A stretch of DNA of 64,000 nt from assembly GCF_001984215.1 (NCBI RefSeq), contig NZ_CP019420.1, forward strand, positions 6,076,001 to 6,140,000. The letters run 5' to 3'. A program made the position numbers and the translations under genes. The DNA is from Mycobacterium sp. MS1601 (GTDB taxonomy: Bacteria > Actinomycetota > Actinomycetes > Mycobacteriales > Mycobacteriaceae). This document shows positions 35,057 to 45,459 of this stretch, one piece after another (positions within the stretch are counted from its first letter, which is position 1; each line of letters starts with the position of its first letter). The notes under the pieces were generated by a model. The model had not been told where the DNA came from and did no database searches. It saw nothing but the letters and a program-made list of their open reading frames with translations.

Positions 35057-36844
35057 CTATCCCCGTCCCGCCGAAGCCGCGGCCCGGCGTTCCCGGGCGA
35101 TCTGCTGAACCGCTCCCAGCCCGTTGAAGGCCGGCTTCGCCAACATCGTGGACTTCGATGCCAGGAAGATCACCGGCCAGGTGACCAGGAACACGACCAG
35201 AACGTCGAGGATCGTGGTCAGACCCAGGGTGAACGCGAAGCCCTTCACCTGGCCGACCGCCAGGACATAGAGCACCAGCGCGGCCAGGAAGGTCACCGCA
35301 TTACCCGAGACGATGGTCTTGCGGGCGCGCGCCCAGCCTCGTGGCACTGCCGACCGGAAGGATCGGCCCTCGCGTATCTCGTCCTTGATGCGTTCGAAGA
35401 ACACCACGAACGAGTCGGCGGTGGTGCCGATACCGATGATCAGACCGGCGATACCGGCCAGGTCCAGGGTGTAGCCGATGTAGCGGCCGAGTAGCACCAG
35501 GAGCGCATAGGCCATGGCTCCGGAGGCCACCAGGGACACGGTGATCAACAGGCCGAGCACCCGGTAGTACAGCAGCGAGTACAGCAGCACTGCCGCCAAG
35601 CCGACGGCGCCGGCGATGAGGCCGGCCCGCAACGACTGCAGTCCCAGGGTCGCCGACACGGTCTCCGCCTCCGACGATTCGAACGACAGTGGCAGCGATC
35701 CGTACTTCAGGACGTTGGCCAATTCGGCAGCGGACTGTTGGGTGAACTGCCCGGTGATCTGGGTGCGGCCTCCCGGGATGGCCTCCTGGATCTCCGGGGC
35801 ACTGACCACCTGAGAGTCCAGCGTGAACGCTGTTTGCGTTCCGATGTTCTGGGCGGTGAACTGCGCCCAGATGTCGGAGGCTTCGGGCTTGAACTCCAGG
35901 TCGACGATGTAGCGCGCCTGCTGCTGGTCGAATCCCGAGGAAGCGTTGGCAATCTGCTCACCGCTGATGATCGAGGGGTCCAGCAGATAGACGACGGCCT
36001 TGTCCTCGGAGCAGGTGACCAGCGGAAGGTTCGGGTCGTCATTACCGGCGAGAACGTCGTCGTCATTGCAGCGCCCTGCCTGGTACTGCAGTGCCAGCAC
36101 CTGAACGCTCTCGTTGTCGCTCTGGCGGAGCTGCTTCTCGAAGGCGATGCGCTCAGCCAGTGCCGCCCGATCATCCGGTGGCGCCTGCGATCCGGTTGGT
36201 GCCGGTGCCGCGGGGGCCGGAGCGGCGGGCGTGGCCGGTGCTCCCGGGGTTGGCGGTGGCGTCGGGGCCGGCTCCAGTGGGTAGGGCCGCGGCTGTGCTG
36301 CCGGTGCTTCAGGGGCAGGCAGTCCGGCGTCCGGTGGGGCCGCCGGCGCGCCTGGGACACCGCCCGCCGGGGGCTGCCCTGGTGCGGGGGCGCCGGGGAC
36401 GGGAGGAGCACCGCCGGGAACCGGCTGGCCCTGGCCCTGGCCCGTGGCGGCAGCAAGCTGGTCAACCGGCACCGCGTACTTGACCGGACGGATGTAGAGC
36501 CGCGCCGTCTGGCCCAGATTGCGCGCTTCGTTGCCGTCGTTTCCGGGGACGGTGATCACCAGGTTGTCCCCATCGATCACCACCTCGGAACCGGACACAC
36601 CGAGGCCGTCGACACGGCTGGTGATGATTTGCTGCGCCTGGCCGAGAGCCTCGCGCGTGGGCGCGCTGCCGTCGGGAGTCCGTGCGGTCAGCGTGACCCG
36701 GGTTCCGCCCTGCAGGTCAATTCCCAGCTTCGGCTCGGGCTGCTTGTCGCCGGTGAAGAACACCGCCGCGAAAGCTCCGATCAGCAATACCAGGAACAGC
36801 GTCAGGTAGCGGTACGGATGCACCGGCGCCGTAGACGATGCCAC
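35057..36844 (-). CDS. secD: Protein translocase subunit SecD
   Basis: A 595-residue SecD. N-terminal helix [20 protein letters not shown], then [17 protein letters not shown] (P1 head base), a Pro/Ala/Gly-rich linker at about residues 145-240, the second part of the periplasmic domain ([18 protein letters not shown]), and six C-terminal helices with [27 protein letters not shown]. The Pro-rich stretch is an insertion relative to E. coli SecD but is usual in mycobacteria. GTG start behind GGAG. It forms a complex with SecF and YajC, encoded on either side. Confidence 0.95.
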   Translation of the reverse strand: MASSTAPVHPYRYLTLFLVLLIGAFAAVFFTGDKQPEPKLGIDLQGGTRVTLTARTPDGSAPTREALGQAQQIITSRVDGLGVSGSEVVIDGDNLVITVPGNDGNEARNLGQTARLYIRPVKYAVPVDQLAAATGQGQGQPVPGGAPPVPGAPAPGQPPAGGVPGAPAAPPDAGLPAPEAPAAQPRPYPLEPAPTPPPTPGAPATPAAPAPAAPAPTGSQAPPDDRAALAERIAFEKQLRQSDNESVQVLALQYQAGRCNDDDVLAGNDDPNLPLVTCSEDKAVVYLLDPSIISGEQIANASSGFDQQQARYIVDLEFKPEASDIWAQFTAQNIGTQTAFTLDSQVVSAPEIQEAIPGGRTQITGQFTQQSAAELANVLKYGSLPLSFESSEAETVSATLGLQSLRAGLIAGAVGLAAVLLYSLLYYRVLGLLITVSLVASGAMAYALLVLLGRYIGYTLDLAGIAGLIIGIGTTADSFVVFFERIKDEIREGRSFRSAVPRGWARARKTIVSGNAVTFLAALVLYVLAVGQVKGFAFTLGLTTILDVLVVFLVTWPVIFLASKSTMLAKPAFNGLGAVQQIARERRAAASAGRG

Positions 36845-36965
36845 GTTGTTGTGTCTCCTCCGAGGTCATGCATGCAGTCATCCATGCTCAGGCCCGGTTC
36901 CGGGCCGCAGCTTCGAGGGCGATCGTTCGCCCGCACCCGGAAAGGGTACGTGGTGACCCTGGCTA

Positions 36966-37304
36966 TCAGTCCTTGGTCAGGCGGTCGGGGTCTGAGGGCG
37001 TGTCCGTGATCTCGCTGTCAGAGTCCAGATCGTCGTCGGCCTCGGTGGTGTCTTCGATCTTGTCGCGGACGGCCAGCTTCATCCATTTGGTCACCACGCC
37101 GGGGGCGATCTCCAGGTCGATGTAGTCGTCACCGACGCCCGTGATGGTGCCCTGCAGGCCCGACGTGGTGTGGATGCGGTCGCCGACGGTCAGCGACTCG
37201 TGCAGGTCGATCGTGGCCTGCATGGCCTTCTTCTGCTTCCGCGACGCAAAGAACATGAATGCGCCCAGGATGATCAACAGGGGCAGGAATACGACCAAAT
37301 CCAT
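36966..37304 (-). CDS. yajC: Preprotein translocase accessory subunit YajC
   Basis: A 112-residue single-pass membrane protein: MDLVVFLPLLIILGAFMFFASRKQKKAMQ followed by the YajC soluble part HESLTVGDRIHTTSGLQGTITGVGDDYIDLEIAPGVVTKWM and a long acidic tail (TEADDDLDSDSEITD). It associates with SecDF. The gap to secD is 121 bases. Confidence 0.93.
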   Translation of the reverse strand: MDLVVFLPLLIILGAFMFFASRKQKKAMQATIDLHESLTVGDRIHTTSGLQGTITGVGDDYIDLEIAPGVVTKWMKLAVRDKIEDTTEADDDLDSDSEITDTPSDPDRLTKD

Positions 37305-37738
37305 GGCAGCTCGAGTCCTTCTACTCTTTCGTGGCTTCTTCAGTTGCGGGCTTTATCGCGTCGGCAGGCACCGCCTCGAAACATGCGGCACCGAGACCGA
37401 CGCCTCATGAGTGACCAGTGTGCCATTGGCGCTGCTCGCGCCCGACCGGCCGCGACGATGATCGCACGGATGGACACGTGCAGTCACATGCGGCCGCTGT
37501 CCCAGCTGGAGAAACACCACTGCGGATCGGATCTGGGAAAAACTGGACCGTCCCCCGGTGGGAACGCCACCGGGGGACTTCATAGACGGTAACTGCAACC
37601 GATTTCGTCCGCAATTCCACGAACTGACACGCATTCCATTGTCCGCACCCGAGGTAGCTGCGTGATCCGCTGGTCGCATCCCGCCAGCACGACTAGGCTC
37701 CTGAGTCGAGCAATCCCGCTGTTGACAGGAGCCATGCC
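37305..37738. other. 434-base gene-free region between yajC and gabT
   Basis: The divergent intergenic region contains no credible coding sequence in either strand; the open frames present have no family match or ribosome binding site. It holds the yajC leader, a strong hairpin at 37550-37578 and, at its right end, the AGGAG ribosome binding site of gabT. Confidence 0.6.
37550..37578 (-). terminator. Perfect 12-base-pair hairpin followed by a T-run on the minus strand
   Basis: GTCCCCCGGTGG (37550-37561), loop GAACG, CCACCGGGGGAC (37567-37578). Read on the minus strand the stem is followed within seven bases by TTTTT. It therefore looks like an intrinsic terminator for a minus-strand transcript, or an attenuator about 245 bases upstream of yajC. 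No gene on that strand precedes it. Confidence 0.5.
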
Positions 37739-39079
37739 GTGTCCACCCTCGAACAGAGCCGCCTGCTGACCACCGAGATCCCCGGCCCGAAGTCCGTGGA
37801 ACTGGCCGCGCGCAAAACCGCCGCGGTGTCGCGTGCCGTGGGGACGACAATGCCGGTCTACGCACAGCGTGCCGGTGGCGGCATCGTCGAGGACGTCGAC
37901 GGCAACCGGTTGATCGACCTGGGCTCGGGCATCGCGGTGACCACGGTGGGCAATGCCTCCCCGCGGGTGGTGGAGGCCGTGGCCGCGCAGGTCGCCGATT
38001 TCACCCATACCTGTTTCATGATCACGCCCTACGACGGATACGTCTCGGTGTGCGAGCACCTCAATCGCCTGACCCCGGGGTCCTACGAGAAGCGCTCCGC
38101 GCTGTTCAACTCCGGCTCCGAGGCGGTGGAGAACGCCATCAAGATCGCTCGGTCCTACACCAAGAAACAGGCAGTGGTCGCGTTCGACCACGCCTATCAC
38201 GGCCGCACCAACCTGACGATGGCGCTCACCGCCAAGTCCATGCCCTACAAGAGCGGCTTCGGGCCGTTTGCGCCGGAGATCTACCGGGCTCCCCTGTCCT
38301 ACCCCTACCGAGACGGTCTGTTGGACAAGGAGCTGGGCAACGACGGTGCGCTGGCCGCCGAGCGCGCGATCACGGTCATCGACAAGCAGATCGGCGCCGG
38401 CAGCCTCGCCGCAGTGATCATCGAACCCATTCAGGGCGAGGGTGGCTTCATCGTGCCGGCGCCCGGGTTCCTGCCCACGTTGCGCGCCTGGTGCGCAGAC
38501 AACGACGTGGTGTTCATCGCCGATGAGGTGCAGACCGGCTTCGCCCGTACCGGTGCGATGTTCGCCTGCGAGCACGAGGGCATCGAGCCAGATCTGATCG
38601 TCACCGCCAAGGGCATCGCCGACGGGTTGCCGCTGTCGGCGGTGACGGGTCGTGCCGAGATCATGGACGCGCCGCACGTGTCCGGCTTGGGGGGCACCTA
38701 CGGCGGCAATCCGATCTCCTGCGCGGCAGCACTGGCCACCATCGAGACCATCGAACTGGACGGTCTGGTGGCGCGTGCAGCCGCCATCGAAGCACTGATG
38801 AAGGACCGACTGCACCGACTGCAGGCCGAGGACGACCGCATCGGCGACGTCCGTGGGCGCGGTGCCATGATCGCGGTGGAGCTGGTGAAATCCGGCACCG
38901 CAGAGCCAGATCCGGAGCTGACCAAGAAATTGAGTTCGGCTGCCCACGCTGCTGGTGTGATCGTCTTGACGTGCGGGACGTTTGGCAACATCCTGCGTTT
39001 CCTGCCGCCACTGAGCATCACCGACGAACTGCTGATCGAGGGGCTCGACGTCCTGGCACTCCTGCTCGCCGACCTCTGA
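37739..39079 (+). CDS. gabT: 4-aminobutyrate aminotransferase
   Basis: A 446-residue class III PLP aminotransferase converting 4-aminobutyrate and 2-oxoglutarate to succinate semialdehyde and glutamate. PLP-binding features: NSGSEAVENAIKIARSYT, FDHAYHGRTNLTMALT, the aspartate in VFIADEVQTGFARTG, and the Schiff-base lysine in LIVTAKGIADGLPLSAVTG. The length is standard. GTG start behind AGGAG. It matches Rv2589. It ends at a strong hairpin shared with the convergent membrane-protein gene. Confidence 0.93.
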   Translation: MSTLEQSRLLTTEIPGPKSVELAARKTAAVSRAVGTTMPVYAQRAGGGIVEDVDGNRLIDLGSGIAVTTVGNASPRVVEAVAAQVADFTHTCFMITPYDGYVSVCEHLNRLTPGSYEKRSALFNSGSEAVENAIKIARSYTKKQAVVAFDHAYHGRTNLTMALTAKSMPYKSGFGPFAPEIYRAPLSYPYRDGLLDKELGNDGALAAERAITVIDKQIGAGSLAAVIIEPIQGEGGFIVPAPGFLPTLRAWCADNDVVFIADEVQTGFARTGAMFACEHEGIEPDLIVTAKGIADGLPLSAVTGRAEIMDAPHVSGLGGTYGGNPISCAAALATIETIELDGLVARAAAIEALMKDRLHRLQAEDDRIGDVRGRGAMIAVELVKSGTAEPDPELTKKLSSAAHAAGVIVLTCGTFGNILRFLPPLSITDELLIEGLDVLALLLADL

Positions 39080-39090
39080 GAGCTCCGAAA

Positions 39091-39131
39091 CCAGGGACTC
39101 CCGGCTGCACGGGGCAGCCGGGAGTCCCTGG
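39091..39131. terminator. Bidirectional terminator hairpin after gabT
   Basis: A perfect 18-base-pair stem, left arm 39091-39108 beginning CCAGGGACTCC and right arm 39114-39131, with loop ACGGG. It lies exactly between the convergent gabT stop and the stop of the frameshifted membrane-protein gene, so it probably ends both transcripts. Confidence 0.75.
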
Positions 39132-39140
39132 TCTTCACCC

Positions 39141-39826
39141 TCAGTGGTGCACGAGAGTTCCATTGCTGCGGAACGGGTTACGCCAACTGCGACGCGGGCG
39201 GGCAGCCGCCGTGGACCCGATGACCTCGGTGCGCTGATCGTCCATCGGCAGTGGACCCGAGACAGGCGCCGAGCCGGTGACCGCAGGATCAGCCACCCGC
39301 TGAGCGTAGGCCACGTCACGCACGCTGCGCACTGACAGCCGGCCTACCGCAAGAGCCCCCAGGAACACGATGAGCGCGCCCAGCCCGGAGAAGTACGCCA
39401 GTTCCAGCGCAACGGTTTTCGCGGGAGTGGCGGCGGCGGGGACACCGATCTCCCCGACGGCAAGCATCGAGGCGAATGCCCGGCCGGCCACAAACCAGGC
39501 ACCGGCGATCACTGCCAGCCAGCCACCGAGCGTGGCGCTGGCACGATTGCGTGAGGTCAGCAGCAGGAGGCCCCGACTGCAGTGACAGCGCCGGGGAGCA
39601 CCTCGAGCCAGCCCCGTGCTTCCGTCCAGACCCAGGGTTGATCAGGCGAGTAGGCGAAGTCGAAGTAGGGGCCGACGAAGGGGATCAGCGCGCCCCAGAT
39701 CCCGAGCAGGACAAGCAGGAAGCCGCTGGCAGCACCGCGACTGCGGGCGATCTTCATACGCCCACCCTTGAGGTGGGATACGTCCACTGCGCCCGTCGAG
39801 GCGTCCGCCGTTCGGACTGTCTTCAT
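39141..39826 (-). pseudogene. Four-helix membrane protein gene with a single-base frameshift
   Basis: Two reading frames on the minus strand join into one protein of about 227 residues. The first (from ATG 39826, with AAGGAGG six bases upstream) encodes a 24-residue tail, two membrane segments (SGFLLVLLGIWGALIPFVGPYF and LEVLPGAVTAVG) and then runs into ASCC-stop. Shifting by one base at the C-run 39571-39574 continues as LLLLTSRNRASATLGGWLAVIAGAWF, two more helices and a charged C-terminal tail ending at 39141. One extra G on the minus strand restores the frame. It may be a sequencing error in the homopolymer or a real, recent inactivation. Family not recognised. Confidence 0.7.
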
Positions 39827-40020
39827 CGTGGCCTCCTTGTGTTGCCGCTTTGGTTACCCAAGGACCTGGTGGCACTAACGCCGCCGCGGGAGCAACTCCG
39901 CACAGCAGTCGCCGCACCCAGGGCGGCATGGACTCAGCAAACTGGATAACCAGCCCTGTTCGGCAGCCTCCGTGACCGCAATCACCCTGTTCCAGCGCCC
40001 TTCGACTGTGATGGTCGCCA

Positions 40021-40055
40021 CAGTGTCACAAGTTCACAGCGAACTTACAGCACTG
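40021..40055. promoter_or_regulatory. Interrupted palindrome upstream of car, candidate operator
   Basis: Inner arms AAGTTC (40030-40035) / GAACTT (40041-40046) and outer arms CAGTG (40021-40025) / CACTG (40051-40055) share one centre at 40038, with non-matching spacers between. It lies just upstream of the AT-rich promoter of car. Confidence 0.5.
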
Positions 40056-40154
40056 GTGGGATTAAATTTAGTTTTACTAACGTAGCTTATTTTGTGGCGC
40101 GCATTGCGCCGCACGATTTGATTTCAACCTGCTAGCACCAAGGGGACTCCCGCG
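40056..40154 (+). promoter_or_regulatory. AT-rich promoter and leader of car
   Basis: An AT-rich island of about 40 bases (40060-40095), unusual in this GC-rich segment, contains TAGCTT (40083-40088) as a possible -10. The leader carries a GGCGC/GCGCC hairpin at about 40097-40111 and ends with AAGGGGA before the ATG. The rest of the 328-base gap from 39827 holds no credible gene. Confidence 0.45.
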
Positions 40155-43100
40155 ATGACTTCACATGACGACGCCGACACCCGCGACACCCGCCTGGTCC
40201 ACCGCATCGCCCGCCTGTACGCCACCGACAGCCAGTTCGCCGACGCCCGCCCCAGCGACGCCATCAACGCCGTGGTGGACGACCCGGATGTCGACCTCAA
40301 CCACATCGTGGAGACCGTCATGGTCGGATACGGCGACCGACCCGCCCTCGCGGCGCGCGCCGTCGACCTGACCGTCGACCCGGAAACCGGACGCACCAGC
40401 GCGACACTGCTGCCCCGGTTCGACACCATCACCTATGCCGAACTGTGGAATCAGGTGCGCGCGCTCACCAACACCTGGCACCACGACGGCGTCCAGGCCG
40501 GCGACCGGGTCGCAATCCTGGGCTTCACCAGCGTGGACTACACCGAAGTCGACATTGCCCTGATCGGACTCGGCGCGATCTCGGTGCCGCTGCAGACCAG
40601 CGCTCCCCTGGCCCAACTACGCCCCATCGTCGAGGAGACCGAGCCGGTGGTGATCGCCTCGAGCATCGACTTCCTCTCCGACGCTGTGGAACTCGCCGAG
40701 TCTGCGCACCAGCCGCGGCGTGTGGTGGTGTTCGACTACCTGCCCGAGGTCGACGACCATCGCGATACGCTGGCATCCGCACGGCAACGCCTGGCCGGAT
40801 CGCCCGTCGTCGTCGAGACCCTTGCTGACGCACTGAGTCGCGGTCGCGGACTCCCGGACACACCGCGCCCGATCAGGGACGAGGCGGATCCCCTGACCCT
40901 GCTGATCTACACCTCCGGCAGTACCGGCGCACCCAAAGGCGCGATGTACCCGGAAAGCAAGGTCGCCGCGATGTGGCGGGCCTCCGCACGCGCTGCATGG
41001 CACTCCGATCAGGAAGCACTGCCCGCGATCGTGCTGAGCTTCATGCCGATGAGCCACGTCATGGGCCGCAGCAGTCTCTATGGAGCTCTGTCAACCGGTG
41101 GCACCGTGTATTTCGCTGCGCGAAGCGACCTTTCGACGTTCCTCGACGATCTTGCGCTGACCAAGCCCACCCAGCTGACGTTCGTTCCCCGCATCTGGGA
41201 GATGCTGTTCAACGAATACGAGAGCCGGGCTTCTCACGGTGACGCCGCCGAGCTACGGCAGTCGCTGCTCGGCGACCGCTACGTCAGCGCGATGAGCGGA
41301 TCAGCGCCCATCTCACCCGAGCTCCGCACCTGGGTCGAGGACCTGCTCGACCTGCACCTGGTCGAAGGCTACGGCTCGACCGAGGCCGGCGCGGTGTTCG
41401 TCGACGGGCTGGTGCGCCGCCCGCCGGTCATCGACTACAAGCTGGTGGACGTCCCCGAACTCGGCTACTTCCACACCGACCGGCCCCATCCTCGTGGCGA
41501 ACTGTTGATCAAGAGCGAACAGCTGTTCCCCGGTTACTACAAGCGTCCCGACGTCACCGCAGAGATGTTCGACGAGGACGGTTTCTACCGCACCGGCGAC
41601 ATCGTGGCCGAACTGGGCGTCGACCACCTGGAGTACCTGGACCGTCGCAACAACGTCCTCAAACTTGCCCAGGGCGAATTCGTCACCGTATCCAAGCTGG
41701 AGGCGGTGTTCGACAGCGCACCACTGGTGCGGCAGATCTACCTGTACGGCAACAGCGCCCGCTCCTACCTGCTGGCTGTTGTGGTGCCTACCGAGGCCGC
41801 ACTGGCCCGAGAGGACCTCAAAGCTGCCATCTCGGATTCGCTGCAGCGCACAGCGCGGGCTGCCGAGCTGCAATCGTATGAGATCCCGCGCGACTTTCTG
41901 ATCGAGACAACACCTTTCACGTTGGAAAACGGTCTGTTGACCGGTATCCGCAAGCTCGCGCGGCCGAACCTGAAGACGCACTACGGTCCCCGCCTGGAAG
42001 AGCTCTACACCGAACTGGCCGACAGCCAGGCCGGTGAGTTGCGCCGGCTTCGGGCCGACGGAGCCGATGGACCGGTGCTCGACACTGTGAGTCGCGCCGC
42101 CGGTGCACTGCTGGGTGCAGCCGCATCAGAGCTTCGTCCCGACGCGCACTTCACCGATCTCGGCGGCGATTCGCTGTCGGCGTTGACGTTTGCCAACCTG
42201 TTGCGGGAGATCTTCGACATCGACGTCCCGGTGGGCGTGATCGTCAGCCCAGCAACCGATTTGGCCGCCATCGCAGCATTCATCGACAGCGAGCGCAGCG
42301 GCGACAGCCTACGTCCCACCTACAGCAGCGTCCACGGCCGAGACGCCCACGAGGTGCACGCCGGCGACCTGACGCTGGACAAGTTCATCGACGCGCACAC
42401 CCTGGCTGCCGCACCGTCGCTGCCCGGGCCGACTCAGCCTGTGCGTACCGTGCTGTTGACCGGCGCCACCGGCTTCCTGGGCCGCTATCTCGCCCTGGAG
42501 TGGCTGGAAAGGTTGAGCCTGGTCGACGGCAAATTGATCTGCCTGGTGCGCGCCAAGTCCGATGAGGACGCCCGCAAGCGCCTGGACGCGACCTTCGACA
42601 GCGGTGATCCCGAACTGCTGCGCCATTACCAGGATCTGGCCGCCGAGCACCTGGAGGTGTTGGCCGGCGACAAGGGCGAGGCCGACCTGGGCCTGGACCC
42701 CGAGACCTGGCAGCGCCTGGCCGACACGGTGGACCTCATCGTCGATCCGGCCGCGCTGGTGAACCATGTGCTTCCCTACAGCCAACTGTTCGCACCGAAT
42801 GCCCTGGGCACTGCCGAATTGATCCGGATCGCGCTCACCACCAGGATCAAGCCGTTCGTCTATGTCTCCACCATCGGCGTCGGCGCGGGCATCGAGCCGG
42901 GACAGTTCACCGAGGACGCAGACATTCGCCAGATCAGTGCCACCCGTGCTGTCGATGACAGCTACGCCAACGGCTACGGCAACAGCAAGTGGGCCGGCGA
43001 GGTGTTGCTGCGCGAGGCTCACGACCTATGTGGTCTCCCGGTGTCGGTGTTCCGGTGCGACATGATCCTGGCCGACGTGACCTACGCCGGACAGCTCAAC

Positions 43101-43634
43101 CTGCCCGACATGTTCACCCGGATGATCTTCAGCCTCATGGCGTCTGGCATTGCGCCGGAGTCGTTTTACCAACTGGACGACCAGGGCGGCCGCCGACGCG
43201 CACACTACGACGGGTTGCCGGTGGAGTTCGTCGCCGAAGCCATCTCCACCCTGGGGGTGAATGTCAGCAGCGGCTTCGAGACCTACCACGTGATGAACCC
43301 CTACGACGACGGGCTGGGCCTGGACACGTTCGTGGACTGGCTGATCGAGGCCGGTTACCCGATTCACCGCGTGGCCGGATACGACACCTGGCTGGCCCGG
43401 TTCGAGACGGCGTTGCGCGGCCTGCCCGACAAGCAGCGCCAAGCATCACTGCTTCCGCTGCTGCACAACTACGCTCATCCCGAGTACCCGATGCAGGGGT
43501 CGTTGGCGCCAGTGGACCGGTTCCGAACGGCGGTGCAGGACGCCAAGATCGGCCACGACAAGGACATCCCGCACCTGTCGGCGCCCGTCATCGTCAAGTA
43601 CGTGACAGACCTGCAGTTGCTCGGTCTGCTCTAG
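40155..43634 (+). CDS. car: Carboxylic acid reductase (adenylation - carrier - thioester reductase)
   Basis: A 1159-residue, ATP- and NADPH-dependent enzyme reducing carboxylic acids to aldehydes (FadD9/CAR). Adenylation domain 1-640 with [29 protein letters not shown] and [34 protein letters not shown]; carrier domain at about 650-730 with phosphopantetheine serine in [12 protein letters not shown]; reductase domain from about 765 with the Rossmann motif [19 protein letters not shown] and the short-chain YxxxK catalytic pair in [14 protein letters not shown]. It needs a phosphopantetheinyl transferase, not encoded here. It sits next to gabT as fadD9 does in M. tuberculosis. Monocistronic. 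Confidence 0.95.
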   Translation: MTSHDDADTRDTRLVHRIARLYATDSQFADARPSDAINAVVDDPDVDLNHIVETVMVGYGDRPALAARAVDLTVDPETGRTSATLLPRFDTITYAELWNQVRALTNTWHHDGVQAGDRVAILGFTSVDYTEVDIALIGLGAISVPLQTSAPLAQLRPIVEETEPVVIASSIDFLSDAVELAESAHQPRRVVVFDYLPEVDDHRDTLASARQRLAGSPVVVETLADALSRGRGLPDTPRPIRDEADPLTLLIYTSGSTGAPKGAMYPESKVAAMWRASARAAWHSDQEALPAIVLSFMPMSHVMGRSSLYGALSTGGTVYFAARSDLSTFLDDLALTKPTQLTFVPRIWEMLFNEYESRASHGDAAELRQSLLGDRYVSAMSGSAPISPELRTWVEDLLDLHLVEGYGSTEAGAVFVDGLVRRPPVIDYKLVDVPELGYFHTDRPHPRGELLIKSEQLFPGYYKRPDVTAEMFDEDGFYRTGDIVAELGVDHLEYLDRRNNVLKLAQGEFVTVSKLEAVFDSAPLVRQIYLYGNSARSYLLAVVVPTEAALAREDLKAAISDSLQRTARAAELQSYEIPRDFLIETTPFTLENGLLTGIRKLARPNLKTHYGPRLEELYTELADSQAGELRRLRADGADGPVLDTVSRAAGALLGAAASELRPDAHFTDLGGDSLSALTFANLLREIFDIDVPVGVIVSPATDLAAIAAFIDSERSGDSLRPTYSSVHGRDAHEVHAGDLTLDKFIDAHTLAAAPSLPGPTQPVRTVLLTGATGFLGRYLALEWLERLSLVDGKLICLVRAKSDEDARKRLDATFDSGDPELLRHYQDLAAEHLEVLAGDKGEADLGLDPETWQRLADTVDLIVDPAALVNHVLPYSQLFAPNALGTAELIRIALTTRIKPFVYVSTIGVGAGIEPGQFTEDADIRQISATRAVDDSYANGYGNSKWAGEVLLREAHDLCGLPVSVFRCDMILADVTYAGQLNLPDMFTRMIFSLMASGIAPESFYQLDDQGGRRRAHYDGLPVEFVAEAISTLGVNVSSGFETYHVMNPYDDGLGLDTFVDWLIEAGYPIHRVAGYDTWLARFETALRGLPDKQRQASLLPLLHNYAHPEYPMQGSLAPVDRFRTAVQDAKIGHDKDIPHLSAPVIVKYVTDLQLLGLL

Positions 43635-44008
43635 GAGATAGCCAGCAACACCACGGCGATCGCCGGCAGGGTGCCCTGCGTCAGCGCAGCACGCACCTTG
43701 TCCGGCGATGACGCCACCAGCACCACTGCTGCAGCCGCCATGGACCCCGCGCCGGCGAACACGAGTGCGGCACCGACAGCGCTGTGGCCCAACAGGACGG
43801 CCACGATTCCGACACCGGTGACCACCGCGAGGAACAGGTTGTAGAAACCCTGGTTGAGGGCCATTGTCTTGGTGGTTTCAGCTTCCTCGGCGGTGGTGCC
43901 GAACGTCGCGCGGGTGCGCGGGCTGGTCCAGGTGAAAGCCTCCATCACCCAGATGTAGACGTGTAACAGGGCGGCCAGCGCCGCGAAGATCAGAGCCGCT
44001 GTAGTCAT
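43631..44008 (-). CDS. DUF1304 family membrane protein
   Basis: A 125-residue integral membrane protein with four helices and the DUF1304 pattern: [23 protein letters not shown], then a loop with [18 protein letters not shown], then two more helices. Function unknown in the family. Its TAG shares CTAG with the convergent car stop. Its ATG overlaps the end of the MocR gene (ATGA), so the two are co-transcribed. Confidence 0.85.
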   Translation of the reverse strand: MTTAALIFAALAALLHVYIWVMEAFTWTSPRTRATFGTTAEEAETTKTMALNQGFYNLFLAVVTGVGIVAVLLGHSAVGAALVFAGAGSMAAAAVVLVASSPDKVRAALTQGTLPAIAVVLLAIS

Positions 44009-45390
44009 GATCTGTCGACCTTACGCAGTTCTGGGCAGTTGCGGAGCATCCCCAAGGCATTCCGGATGTCGGCGGGAGCGTGAGCGCTGTAGCCGAACAC
44101 CAGGCCGGGTTTGTCGTACTGCGGCCGGAACCGGAACTCATCGAGATCCAGTAGCTCCACCCCCTGCTGCGAGGCCTCGTCGACCACCTGCGCCGAACTG
44201 AGTTCCGGCTGCAGCATCGCCACGATGTGCAGCCCGGCATCGATGCCGATCAGGTCGACCACCGCGGGCACCGCACGCAACTCCGCCAGCAAGGCGCGAC
44301 GACGATCGGCGTAGATCCGGCGCGCTTTCGCCACATGCCGAGACAGTTCGCCGGCCGCGATGAACCCCGCCACGCCGTCCTGAACCGCGGTGGCCACCGT
44401 CGGCCCCAGATCCTCGCGAGCTGCGCGCACAGCATCGACCAAATGCAGCGGTACTCGTAGGTAGGCCAACCGCAATCCGGGGTCCAGAACCTTGGACAGC
44501 GTGCCGATGAACACCACACTCGACAGCGGCGACAGCCCGGCCATGCTGGTCGACGGCGCCAGTCCGAAGCTGAATTCCCCGTCATAGTCGTCTTCGATCA
44601 CCACGGCACCGGTGCGGTCGGCCCAGGTGATCACCTGACGTCGCTGCGCCTCGGACAACCGGTGTCCCAGCGGGTAGTGGTGGCTGGGTGTCAGGTACAC
44701 CCCGGCCGCGTCGCAGGAGTCAAGCAACCCCGGCACTCGACCGGGGTCGGTGACGTCGATGGGAGCCACGCTCACTGCGTTGCGGCGCAAAACATTACGG
44801 ATCGCCGGGTAACCGGGATCTTCGGTCGCCACTGTCGCTCCAGCCCAGCCCAGGGCGGCCACCAGCAGTGTCACCGCCTCGGCCGTACCTGCACACACCA
44901 CGATCTCGGCGGGGGTGCAGGCCAGGCCGCGTGCTGAAGCCAGATATCCGGCCAGGGCCGCACGCAGCGCAGGCACCCCGCAGGGGTCGGGAGCCGACGC
45001 CGACGGTGCACCCGGACGCCACAGCCTGCGCCAGGCTCCGGGACTGAGCAATGCCGGGTCCACACCGCCGGGCCGCAAGTCGAACAGCGGCACCGCGGTC
45101 GCGGCGGGGGTAGGCATCGGCATGCTGGTGGCGGAATCCCGGCCGGCGACAAACGTCCCCGCCCCCTGCGAACTGACCACCCAACCGTCACCCTCGAGTT
45201 CGAGATAGCAGTTCGTCACCGTCGTCCGGGAAACCCCGAGTGCGGCGGCAAGCAACCGGGTGGACGGCAACGGGTCCCCGGGGGCCAGCACGCGGTCGGT
45301 GATGGCATCGCGCAGCTGCGTGAGGATCTGGGTGCGTACCGGTACCGGCGAACCACGATCGAGCGTTACCGCGACGTTAAGATCGTTCAC
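44005..45390 (-). CDS. MocR-type regulator (GntR DNA-binding domain fused to aminotransferase domain)
   Basis: About 461 residues from GTG 45390 (MNDLNVAVTLDRGSPVPVRTQI); an ATG at 45453 is an alternative. Residues 15-90 are a GntR winged helix (LRDAITDRVLAPGDPLPSTRLLAAALGVSRTTVTNCYLELEGDGWV). Residues 120-461 are a fold-type I aminotransferase domain with the PLP lysine in VVFIGTLSKVLDPGLRLAYL, CAGTAEAVTLLVAAL, and EDDYDGEF. MocR proteins sense PLP or an amino compound. It is divergent from a pyridoxamine-oxidase-like gene, the likely target, with direct repeats between them. Confidence 0.9.
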   Translation of the reverse strand: MNDLNVAVTLDRGSPVPVRTQILTQLRDAITDRVLAPGDPLPSTRLLAAALGVSRTTVTNCYLELEGDGWVVSSQGAGTFVAGRDSATSMPMPTPAATAVPLFDLRPGGVDPALLSPGAWRRLWRPGAPSASAPDPCGVPALRAALAGYLASARGLACTPAEIVVCAGTAEAVTLLVAALGWAGATVATEDPGYPAIRNVLRRNAVSVAPIDVTDPGRVPGLLDSCDAAGVYLTPSHHYPLGHRLSEAQRRQVITWADRTGAVVIEDDYDGEFSFGLAPSTSMAGLSPLSSVVFIGTLSKVLDPGLRLAYLRVPLHLVDAVRAAREDLGPTVATAVQDGVAGFIAAGELSRHVAKARRIYADRRRALLAELRAVPAVVDLIGIDAGLHIVAMLQPELSSAQVVDEASQQGVELLDLDEFRFRPQYDKPGLVFGYSAHAPADIRNALGMLRNCPELRKVDRS

Positions 45391-45391
45391 C

Positions 45392-45440
45392 AAGTGGCAC
45401 ACCGCCTTACACCCGAAGTGGACCTCACTTTCCACGCCTT
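45392..45440. promoter_or_regulatory. Direct and inverted repeats between mocR and the flavoprotein gene
   Basis: AAGTGG occurs at 45392-45397 and again at 45416-45421, and GCCTT at 45404-45408 and 45436-45440. The second copy is also part of AAGTG-N5-CACTT (45416-45430). Direct repeats with a spacing near two helical turns are typical of MocR-type operators. Confidence 0.5.
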
Positions 45441-45459
45441 GTACGGCGATCATTGTGTC

